Below, in pieces: positions 38,201-50,200 of a DNA stretch of 64,000 nucleotides. The position numbers and the translations under genes are program-made. This stretch comes from Conchocele bisecta. Taxonomy: Eukaryota; Mollusca; Bivalvia; Lucinida; Thyasiridae. The stretch spans positions 1 through 64,000 of the forward strand of contig JAQRGA010000121.1 in NCBI GenBank assembly GCA_029237695.1. Direction: 5' to 3'. How positions within the stretch are numbered: the stretch's first letter is position 1; the number at the start of each line of letters is the position of its first letter. Below the pieces are notes generated by a model, which searched no databases, had not been told where the DNA came from, and saw only the letters and a program-made list of their open reading frames with translations.

Positions 38201-41200
38201 GGTGGGGCATAAAAATGTGCATCAAACACATGAAATGGGTTATACATTGTCGAGTGACACGTGCATTCTTGTACATTCTGGAATCCGTATAATTGTGTAT
38301 TTGTGATGTGTGGTACTGTGTTGTATTGTTGTGCGTATTATTGATTTCACATCCCTGTGATTCCACATACCTGTGGTTTCACACACCTGTGATTTTTACA
38401 CACCTGTGATTTAGCATGTACATTTGCCATGTACAATGTGCGTGTAATAAGGGGGCTTATGTTGTATTGGTGGAGATACGTTTATGCGTGTCCTATTTGC
38501 GGATTTAAATATACGTCTATTTTATGAGCAATGTTTTACCGATGTCACGCCATATTTGCCACAGACTATGCATGTGTGTGGTAGAGAACTCGTTGACTGC
38601 GTGTGCTGGTTTCGCTAGGGAAAAGATACCTTTTAGTATTACGGATGTCCACTGTCCGTGCCAGCCGAGTTTGTCCGCGTGTCAGTTGTTCACCATATAA
38701 GGGACCTTCTGTAGGTGAAGCCATATATAGCGCAGATCATACCATGGTCTGCCCTGTTATGTATGCTACGGGTTAGTGTTTCATCATAGCCTGGTACTGG
38801 CCAACACGGATATATCGATCCCATAATGGTGATGTTTTGTGTCGTGATATTTCCGTAAATGACCACGATATTTGAGTTTAGTATGTGCTACACTTTCATT
38901 TGAGTGTATAGCCGTTAGGACCGTTTTATGGAGGGGTTTGGCGGGGCCAAGAAGCGACCTTCGCATTGTCGAGACCAGTCGAGTAGATTTCGGATTATGA
39001 GATCTGGGTCTATAGTGTGCAGATTTATGGTAGTGTGGGGTATACCATGTTGGATGGTATTTATTCCACGAGGCTGTACACTGGTTTGGTTGAATTTAAG
39101 GCGTGGGAACATATATTTATGCCAAATATAACCCACGGGTGACATGGCAAAAGCCATGGTTTTGTAGTATTTATGTGAGATGACGTACGAGGGGTAGGCA
39201 TATTCATTATTCCGTGCATGGTTTCACTGGTGCGTATATAAGCGATGTCTCGCTATGTGTTGGCGGGACACATATTTTCTGGTTACAGAAGACTAGTACT
39301 GTATTCACCAGTGACACGGAGGATTTTGGTATGTACCTAGAACATTTTATTTCAGCTGTGATTTGCCGTTGTTCGATTCCCGTTTTAGTCTGTTGTGCAT
39401 CCTGTCTGTCTGTCTGTGCGTATTCGTCCAGTAATTGGAGATTCATTTCATTTTTGTAGCCTCTTGAGAACGCCTCCAGCGAGCCACATTGGACGTTTTG
39501 GTCAACTCGTTTGAGGGCAGACCCCAGTCAGTGCAGAGTATCGGGTCGTCCAGAGTGTCCGTACGTCTGTCTGGCGCAGTGTGTGTAGCAGCTCCGGGTG
39601 CAGGCCTGTATAGAGCAGTGTGTGATAGCTACCTCGCGTTCAGCAGACAGTCACAGCCATAGTTTAGTGAAGTGAAACGCCATACACACATATCATATCA
39701 TTATACTACCACCGAGTTGAATGTCACCTAAGTGAAACTTTTCCCGGCGTCTTAGCCAACGTGATAATCGCCATTTTGTATTATATCGGAACTTTACATC
39801 CGGTCTACCACTTCCGGTATTACAACCCATTGATTCACCATGGATCTTTACATCCGGTCTACCACATCCGGGTTGCTACAGTCGAGTGATACCATAGGAA
39901 CTTTACATCTGGTCCACCATTTCCGGAGATAATACTACCTGTGGAACTTTACTTCCGGGAACCAGCTTCCGGAACATTATCGTTATTGACTATCATGTGA
40001 TGTAACCACATCCGGCTTTGACTTTGACATTCATACTTTGGAAATATATTGCATAGGCAATACATATGTATACTTTGATAGTGTATGGTAATACTCCTAT
40101 CATGGCATATCATGGCTAAAGGATTGTAGTAAGACTACATATATTGTTTATGGATTAATCCACTTGAAGTTGGATTATAGCCATATTGTTGACTAGACCT
40201 CATATTGCGGGTGAGGCAGACCTTGGGACCTTGATACTCAGAGGTTACACTATCTATTGAGATACGCCAGCACTGGGGTAGCTCAGATGATTGTCATTTG
40301 TCCTCCAATGTTCGTTATGCCATGTTATACTTGTATGTTATTTCACTTTGATTAGCGATCATCAAAGTACTTGTGCATTCATACTATTGTCCACTACGGG
40401 ACCATTGAGATACCACATACCGAGTTTATTCGTCTATAGCTTTTAAGTTGCGTTAAAGTATAACAGTCGATTGGCTTACAACCTTGTAGTAATTGAATAG
40501 TATCATGCACAGTACAGTGATGTTCGCATATCAATGTATCATGTATTCCTGTGTGTTCCCCATGTAATATAGTGTACATTATAAGTGATTAAGTGACTAC
40601 GTGTACTTATCTACTCTGGCCTATCCCTTACACTTCAACTGCATTGTTACCACTTTTCGTTTGTCAGATCAAGCTATATTGGCCATAACGTCATAACAAT
40701 TGAAGTATACTTGGTTCGTATGATAATTGGGGGAGACAATTTGTCTCGATCATTCCTGACCTTGGTAATGACCTTGACAATGGTGTCAGAAGTGGGGTTT
40801 TGTTTCCTCTTTTTATAATCAGTTTCTTCAAAGCAGTTGAAGTAAGGAGGCTAGAATAGCTGTACCCCTAGTGTCGTCAAAATTCAATCTTGTATTTGTT
40901 TGCCTTGGGAGTTAATGTAAGATGCCCTCCAACACTTAGGCACTAATACATCACCACATACATGATTTGACTACCTAGGTACAGAAGTGTAGAGTTGAGA
41001 CGATCTAGTGAGATAGTCGATGTAAGGGTCATTGTAATTTTTGATTTGTCAACAGTACATGTACCTCCCTGTGATGATGGCACAGCGGGTGTTCTAGGTT
41101 AGCACTAGACACTTCTGCATCTGAGGCGAGATTACTACCACTATTATATTGTGTATGAACAATATTATATCCTGCCAGGTGTCTATAACCAGTCCCCAAT

Positions 41201-44200
41201 GAGGGAATTGTAAATATACCATTACATTAGACTATACATATACCGGATTGACTTACCCGAATTGAGAAACGTATACCGTCGTTAGGAGTAGAGACCGGAT
41301 TGATTTACCTTAACCTTATAGACGTGAAGCAAGAGACTCGCACAAATCACTAAGTGATTTGAGTGCTAGAGACCTTGTGTACCGTCGGGTAAAGCGTGTA
41401 AATCGATAATCCGGAGTTGAGTTGAGAGTGAGAATGTCGTCCATTAAGGAGCTAATGGACATAGGCAAAAGCTTAGGGCTAGCAGATTCAGAGTTAAGGG
41501 CCTTTGTAAAAGAAGAGCAGGAGAGAGAAAGACAGGAAAGACTAGAGGCTAGGCAGGCTGAGAAAGATAAGTTAGAGGTTGAGCGACAGATGGAGAAGGA
41601 TAGGTTAGATGCTGAGCAGTTAGCTAAGGAAGTTGAGCGACAGATGGAGAAAGATAGATTAGATGCTGCGCGGTTAGATAAGGAATCACATCGGTTAGCC
41701 AATGAAGCACAGTTAGCTCTAGAATTTAAATTGCGAGAACTAGACACTAAGCACCAGGTAGAAATGGCAAAAGTAGAAAGGGGTGGAATAGTAGAATAAG
41801 ATAGACATGATAGGGACTATGGCAGAGCATTCGGTCCGAAGCTGCCACATTTTGACCAGAATAATGACAACATGGATAGCTACTTAGCTAGATTTGAGAG
41901 GTACGCAGCAATTCAAAGGTGGGGGAGAGATAAGTGGTCACTACACTTGAGTGCTTTATTGAAGGGCAAGGCATTAGATGTATATTCTAGACTACCTATT
42001 GATGATGCTCTTGACTATGATAAGTTGAAATCCGCATTGTTGAAATGTTTTGATCTAACAGAAGATGGTTTCAGACGCCTGTTCAAAAACACCAAACCTG
42101 ATCACAGTGAATCATTTGTGCAATATGTCAGTCGGTCAAAGAACTATTTAGATAGATGGTTTGAGTTAGGTAAGGTGAATAGAACATATGAAGGAGTACT
42201 AGACTACATGATCAGAGATCAGATGTTAAGTATATGCAGTCGTGAGCTCTACTTATTTCTCAAAGAGAAAACATTTGACTCGATAGATCAGATGGCGGTT
42301 CAGGCAGATTACTTTGCAGAAGCTAGAGGAGGTAGCAAGTACACGTATGTAGTTCAGAGGAACAGTACTAGCAACAGAACTGAGTACAGGTCAGTAGATA
42401 ACCAGAGGCGCAAGGTAAGTAGTGCGGATAATCGATCCAGAGATAGGAGTCGAGATAGGGACAGATATCAGAATAGAGACCACAATAGAAGCCCAAGTAG
42501 GGGTAGTTATGATAGAAGCCCGAGTAGAGGCAGTTATGACAGAAGTACCAGCAGGAACGGCTACGATAGGCATCGCGGGACATGTTACCATTGTGGCAAA
42601 GAAGGTCACATGTCCTACGATTGTCCTAAGCGTGACCGGTCCTCAGCTTACAAAGCAGCAGCAGTCGAGGAAGAGAAACATGTAAGTTTTGCAGATAAAG
42701 AACAGAGAGGTCGGTACAGAGGTAGAAATAGAGGTAGAAGTGGAAGGCACACTAGAGGCAGAGGTAGAGGTAGATGGCAAAACACGGAACAACCAGGGGA
42801 AAACCAAGGAAATTTCTGTGTGGTTGATACCGACACCACTATTGTATGTTCAGGTAGCGAGATACAGCCGGAGTTGATTAACGGATGTACATTTGGTATG
42901 GATAGGCTACCCGTAGCAGAGGGCACATTAAATGGGAAAAAGGTCACAGTAATGCGAGATACTGGGTGTACCGGGGTGGTCGTCAGGGAAAGCTTAGTAC
43001 AACCAGATCAGTTTTTAAGCAAAGTTCAACATGCATGCTGGTAAATAGGAGCAAAATGAGTGGAATTCCTACCGCCCGGGTAGATCTAGATACACCTTTT
43101 TTCAAAGGTCAGGTAGAAGCCCTTTGCATGACAGATACAATGTATGATGTTACCATAGGTAATGTAGACGGGTCAGAGTTACCGGTGATATCCGATTTTA
43201 GAGGCGCTAAATCGTGCGCAGTTGAAACTAGGTCACAAAACGACAGCCCGAGACGAATCATATAAGACCCTCAAAGTCCCTACCGCAATCGCGAACGTAT
43301 CACGCGATGAATTCAAAGAGGCGCAGGCACATGACGTCACATTGACGTCAGTTCGAAATAATGCAAAAGACGGAACGGTACGGTCAAGTAAGAACGGAAA
43401 CAAATCGAAATTCGCATACCGAAAAGACTTGTTGTATCGTAATTTCGAATCGATAGGGTCAGGTAGGATGTACCATCAGCTGGTACAGTCCAACCTCTCT
43501 ACAACAGCCAGCAGCCGGACGGACTAAAAGTGGCTGTTGTAGAGAGGTGGCTGTTGTGGAGAGGGTCACCAACGAACAGCCATCAATGAACAGCCATCAA
43601 CTTCTCAGTTGCTTATACTGATATATGAACATAGAAACAACTAGGATTGTATATGTTTTATAGTATTATATTGTATTTACTATAGAACAAATACATTTGT
43701 CATTGTTAGTATGTTATTGAAGAAGACAAAATAGTAATCATGGTTATTTTGAGAAATAACAATTTATTAAACATGTTAAATGTTCAAATTGACCAATAAC
43801 AATTATGCATTCATAATGACAAACTGGGCTCATTCAGTTTTTGACATGTGTAGCTCCTGATCAGAATAACTTGCAGTCTGGATTCGGATCTGCATTTGTG
43901 TGACAAAGTTATAATCATGCATTGTTAATCCAATTTTGTGTAAAAACATGTAGTGAACACACTGAGCAGACTAATTTACAGCTACACTGGTCACAAACCC
44001 AATAAGCCCACTTTTCTTGCAGTGTCACATGGTGTCATATTCAGTCAGCAGACCGTGTTGAGTATCCTAATCCTGGTAAATGGCTTGTTTAATCCACTTC
44101 AAACGGTGACAAACTTGTCGGCAATCCCATTGTCAGTCAGATGCCAGACAGGTGATACATCCGAATACACAACTTGGACATGTGTTTACATACAACTTTT

Positions 44201-47200
44201 ATCGACCGATTACCACCGAAGGTATCCGATAGATACGGCACACTCGATTAGATCTGCCGGTAGGCTACATAGGAATATTGATTTTACGCGATTCACGGTA
44301 ACGTTTGCATACGAAAATGTCCATTAAAAAAAATATGCTGCCCGTTTACAGGCCATTTTTGTCGTGGTTTATGGCCGTTTGTCAATAATAAATATGTTGG
44401 CCGCTCAGAGAGGTGGTTCGTGTCATGTTTTAATTGACGTGGCCGTTTGGCAAGATTAATTATATTGACCGTTCAGAATAAAAACGACCTGTAAAAATAT
44501 GTTGGCCGGTCAGAGAAGCTTACGACTCTTTGCTATGAAAAAATCAACTGGCCGTTAGCAAAAATATGTTGGCCGTTCGAGAGGTCTTTTGACGATTTCG
44601 TTGTGTTTTTTTGTGGCCGTTGGCTGGAGAAGAGAGGTGACCGTTGGACAGAGGTAAAATAACGTTAAATTCTAACGGGGGGAGTTTAAACTGGCCATTG
44701 AAGAGAGGTGGCCGTTGCTGGGAGGTGGCCGTTAGGGGAGGTGGGACTGTAGTCCCAAAAACACTTAGGACTACCGTGATGAAAGTGGCACATGAATCAA
44801 TCATGGCGGGCCATTTAGGGGTTAAGAAGACAACTGATCGAGTGTTATCAGAATTTTATTGGCCAGGCGTGGGCAGTGACATTACACGGTTTTGTAGGTC
44901 TTGTGACATATGTCAAAAGACTGTGTCAAAGGGACACATCACCAAGGTTCCGTTAGGAACTATGCCGTTGATAGACACTCCGTTCAAACAGTCGCAGTTG
45001 ACATTGTAGGGCCAATTTTTCCAGCTACCGATCGGAAGAATCGTTACATACTAACGTTAGTTGATTATGCAACTAGGTACCCAGAGGCTGGTACCACTAC
45101 CAGGCATCGAGGCCGAACGAGTCGCGGAAGCTCTCGTGGATATGTTCAGTAGACTGGGTATCCCCGAGGAGAATGCTCACCGATCGGGGTAGTCAATTTA
45201 CGTCGGCAGTCATGGAGGAAGTTAGTAGATTGTTATCGCTGAGACAATTAACCACGACACAGTACCACCCACAGTGTAACGGTCTCGTGGAACGGTTCAA
45301 TGGTACGTTAAAGCAAATGCTTCGTAGAATGGCAAGCGAACGTCCCAAAGATTGGGACAAATACATTAATGCGCTCTTATTCGCGTATCGCGAAGTCCCT
45401 CAAGAAAGTTTGGCTTTCTCACCGTTTGAACTATTGTACGGAAGGACCGTTCGGGGTCCGATGAGCATACTAAGAGATCTGTGGTCCGAGAAGGACATAG
45501 AGGACAACGTCAAAACGACGTATCAGTACGTCCTCGACTTGCGCGAACGGCTCGAGAAAACGTGCGAAATCGCGCATGAGAACTTGAAGAGTGCGTCCAA
45601 AAAGTACGCAAAGTACTACAACCGTAAGACTCGTAGTAGGCAGTATGCAGTGGCAGATCAGGTACTTGTACTACTACCGACAGACAACAACAAATTGCTT
45701 CTTAGGTGGAAGGGACCATACCCCATAACAGAGGTAGTTAATTGAGTGGGACTATAGAGTTGACATGGAGGGAAGTTGAAAATCTTTCATGCAAACATGT
45801 TAAAGAGGTACGAGACTAGGCCTGAGCACCCGGGGAAGGGAATACTCACTGTAATAAATGCGGCCGTGATAGAAGACACAGTAGAGGGGGATCCTAGTCC
45901 AAGTGGGTGTAGTGCCGAAGAAAACATGTTATGTCCCAGGGGATTAGAGTCCGATACGGAGAGCAAAGTTGACCTGTCGCCTGATTTAGGCGGGAAACAA
46001 AAGACGCAAGTCAAAGAGATCTTACGGGAATTCACCCATGTCCTGAGGGACGCACCAGGACACACCCATATAGAGGAACATGAGATAAAGTGGGCAGGCT
46101 ACCTGAGCAGGATATCGGGGTAGATTCAGCTGTGCCAACGTGTCTCGCGATTATGCACGAAAGTGTAAACACTTTTTGTTTAGGGGGGGAGATATGTCGC
46201 GTGACACGTGCATTCTTGTACATTCTGGAATCCGTATAATTGTGTATTTGTGATGTGTGGTACTGTGTTGTATTGTTGTGCGTATTATTGATTTCACATC
46301 CCTGTGATTCCACATACCTGTGGTTTCACACACCTGTGATTTTTACACACCTGTGATTTAGCATGTACATTTTGCCATGTACAATGTGCGTGTAATAAGG
46401 GGGCTTATGTTGTATTGGTGGAGATACGTTTATGCGTGTCCTATTTGCGGATTTAAATATACGTCTATTTTATGAGCAATGTTTTACTGATGTCACGCCA
46501 TATTTGCCACAGACTATGCATGTGTGTGGTAGAGAACTCGTTGACTGCGTGTGCTGGTTTCGCTAGGGAAAAGATACCTTTTAGTATTACGGATGTCCAC
46601 TGTCCGTGCCAGCCGAGTTTGTCCGCGTGTCAGTTGTTCACCATATAAGGGACCTTCTGTAGGTGAAGCCAGTATATAGCGCAGATCATACCATGGTCTG
46701 CCCTGTTATGTATGCTACGGGTTAGTGTTTCATCATAGCCTGGTACTGGCCAACACGTTATATATCAGATCCCATAATGGTGATGTTTTGTGTCGTGATA
46801 TTTCCGTAAATGACCACGATATTTGAGTTTAGTATGTGCTACACTCTCATTTGAGTGTATAGCCGTAGGACCGTTATGGAGGGGTTTGGCGGGGCCAAGA
46901 AGCGACCTTCGCATTGTCGAGACCAGTCGAGTAGATTTCGGATTATGAGATCTGGGTCTATAGTGTGCAGATTTATGGTAGTGTGGGGTATACCATGTTG
47001 GATGGTATTTATTCCACGAGGGCTGTACACTGGTTTTGGTTGAATTTAAGGCGTGGGAACATATATTTATGCCAAATATAACCCACGGGTGACATGGCAA
47101 AAGCCATGGTTTTGTAGTATTTATGTGAGATGTCGTACGAGGGGTAGGCATATTAATTATTCCGTGCATGGTTTCACTGGTGCGTATATAAGCGATGTCT

Positions 47201-50200
47201 CGCTATGTGTTGGCGGGACACATATTTTCTGGTTACAGAAGACTAGTACTGTATTCACCAGTGACACGGAGGATTTTGGTATGTACCTAGAACATTTTAT
47301 TTCAGCTGTGATTTGCCGTTGTTCGATTCCCGTTTTAGTCTGTTGTGCATCCTGTCTGTCTGTCTGTGCATATTCGTCCAGTAATTGGAGATTCATTTCA
47401 TTTTTGTAGCCTCTTGAGAACGCTCCAGCGAGCCACATTGGACGTTTTGGTCCACTCGTTTGAGGGCAGACCCCAGTCAGTGCAGAGAATCGGGTCGTCC
47501 GAGTGTCCGTACGTCTGGCGCAGTGTGTGTAGCAGCTCCGGGTGCAGGCCTGTATAGAGCAGTGTGTGATAGCTACCTCGCGTTCAGCAGACAGTCACAG
47601 CCATAGTTTAGTGAAGTGAAACGCCATACACACATATCATATCATTATACTACCACCGAGTTGAATGTCACCTAAGTGAAACTTTTCCCGGCGTCTTAGC
47701 CAACGTGATAATCGCCATTTTGTATTATATCGGAACTTTACATCCGGTCTACCACTTCCGGTATTACAACCCATTGATTCACCATGGATACTTTACATCC
47801 GGTCTACCACATCCGGGTTGCTACAGTCGAGTGATACCATAGGAACTTTACATCTGGTCCACCACCATTTCCGGATAATACTACCTGTGGAACTTTACTT
47901 CCGGGAACCAGCTTCCGGAACATTATCGTTATTGACTATCATGTGATGTAACCACATCCGGCTTTGACTTTGACATTCATACTTTGGAAATATATTGCAT
48001 AGGCAATACATATGTATACTTTGATAGTGTATGGTAATACTCCTATCATGGCATATCATGGCTAAAGGATTGTAGTAAGACTACATATATTGTTTATGGA
48101 TTAATCCACTTGAAGTTGGATTATAGCCATATTGTTGACTAGAACCTCATATTGCGGGTGAGGCAGACCTTGGGACCTTGATACTCAGAGGTTACACTAT
48201 CTATTGAGATACGCCAGCACTGGGGTAGCTCAGATGATTGTCATTTTTTGTCCTCCAATGTTCGTTATGCCATGTTATACTTGTATGTTATTTCACTTTG
48301 ATTAGCGATCATCAAAGTACTTGTGCATTCATACTATTGTCCACTACGGGACCATTGAGATACCACATACCGAGTTTATTCATCTATAGCTTTTAAGTTG
48401 CGTTAAAGTATAACAGTCGATTGGCTTACAACCTTGTAGTAATTGAATAGTATCATGCACAGTACAGTGATGTTCGCATATCAATGTATCATGTATTCCT
48501 GTGTGTTCCCCATATAATATAGTGTACATTATAAGTGATTAAGTGACTACGTGTACTTATCTACTCTGGCCTATCCCTTACACTTCAACTGCATTGTTAC
48601 CACTTTTCGTTCGTCAGATCAAGCTATATTGGCCATAACGTCATAACAATTGAAGTATACTTGGTTCGTATGATAATTGGGGGAGACAATTTGTCTCGAT
48701 CATTCCTGACCTTGGTAATGACCTTGACATACATGTATGACCCATGATGTCCTGACAATAGGTAGCTTCTAATGCTGAGAAGCTCAGTTATGTGAGAATT
48801 CAGGCTGACTGTTATCATGCTTAGAGGCCCTGGCTTCTGTATAGGTAGCAGGGGTGGATCTGCACCCGCCCCTATTTATCCCCCCACCCCCCCCCCCTCC
48901 ACCACCATGTTCAGCTACAGAGTTAACATAGATCACAGTTTAACACCAGTTGGAGTCTGAATTTAAATATTTAAATGCCGCAATGTGTCTGCGGGAGCAT
49001 GCACACGGACCCTCCTAGCATACTCGCTCCAAAGTAGGACACCCCCCACCCCTGTTCCACAAATGCTGGATCCGTCCCTGTGTGGCCTACAAGTAGTTAG
49101 CACAGGCATAAAGTCTTATCAACTTATCACTCACTCAGGATAAGAATGGTCATTTGAAGGAGGCTAATGGACTGTATTTTCAAAATTTGTAAATCATGAC
49201 CAACTTGCCCATTCACACCATCGGAATAAAATATACTATAATCTGAGGACATAATGGCTATATCCATGACTAAATGGTGAACATGGGAAATATTTTCCTT
49301 CTATGCGCTCAGAAGTATATGTTGCGACCACCATTAAATTTCATACCCATACAGGTGCATGTATTCCGAAAGGAATGGGTTAAGGTCAAATATATAGAGA
49401 TGGCACCTAAGTTTCAAGTCTCATCAGTGGGATGGAAAGACCAGTTGGATGGAAATACTATACACCAGGGCTCCAGAGAAGCTGCATAGTTGCTTAAATA
49501 CCCAATTAAAATTGCCAAAAACCCAATACAAATTTTGTGGTACCTTTATCATGCTGCAGAAAACAATAAACAGACCACAAATATAGCATATTTTTCTTAT
49601 TTTCCATGAAAACACATCTTGGTATTTCATTAGAATTGTCTCCAAGGAAACAATTCTAATGAAATGTCAAGACATGTTTTCATTTCGAACCAAACTATTC
49701 AATAATTGCGGTCTGTTGATGTGTACCATAAAAAGTAGTGTGATTTGATTTTACCCAAATAAAATTTTGAAATACCCAATTGCTTCAGAAATGATGGAGT
49801 AACAATACTCAATTACTAATTCCTTACCTGGAGCCCTGATACACATATTTTGTCATGTCTAGGGCAGGGATTGAACGCAACAGTCCAAATCGTATGCAAA
49901 ATAATGACTGTTTCAGATAGAGAGAGCGGGTAAAACAAAGTTAATAAAGATAAAAATCGAGACAATTAACAGAAGTTTGTATGTTAGGGAGTGGACCCAG
50001 TCCGGCGGCCCGAGTTGGAACCTAACCAATGCCAAAGTCACCATGGCTCCCTTCAGAAGCATACCAGTTTACCACATCCCGCATGTCAAGGCCACCGAGA
50101 CATTCGGCCTTGGCATTCGGAAATGGGGTCGCATCAGTGGGCCATATAATGAAAATATGGATGATGGTAAACAAGCATAATTTATGAAGTTATAAGTCAA

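Larger units (their letters stand above)
43045..45745 (+). pseudogene. pol: protease end and integrase, broken
   Basis: The protease C-terminal part ([11 protein letters not shown], 43139-43171) and AVETRSQ lead directly into the integrase region without RT. Frameshifts lie near 43035, 43250, 44990, 45095 and 45170, and the pogo-like insertion 43486-44749 splits the gene. Zinc-binding [10 protein letters not shown] and CRSCDIC occur at 44785-44920. The DDE residues are Asp in VDIVGP (45000), Asp in LTDRGSQF (45175) and Glu in NGLVERF (45285). A GPY/F-type tail with [14 protein letters not shown] precedes the stop near 45743. Confidence 0.9.
38248..48729 (+). mobile_element. LTR retrotransposon, Gmr1-type Gypsy/Ty3, RT-deleted
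   Basis: A 10,482-bp element flanked by the 5-bp duplication tacat (38243-38247, 48730-48734). LTRs of 2532 and 2535 bp begin TG and end CA and look about 1 percent different by eye. It has a primer-binding site and a polypurine tract. The internal 5.4 kb encodes gag, protease, integrase, then only the first few residues of RT. Integrase before RT is the known hallmark of Gmr1-like elements, while most Gypsy elements have RT first. It is non-autonomous: stops, frameshifts, a 1.26-kb insertion and loss of RT/RNase H. It lies in ALDH intron 2, opposite to the gene. Confidence 0.95.

Noticed and set aside
41316..41747. Serine/leucine-rich minus-strand frame opposite gag
   Set aside because: It is the antisense of the charged coiled-coil region of gag. 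Composition is a shadow effect.
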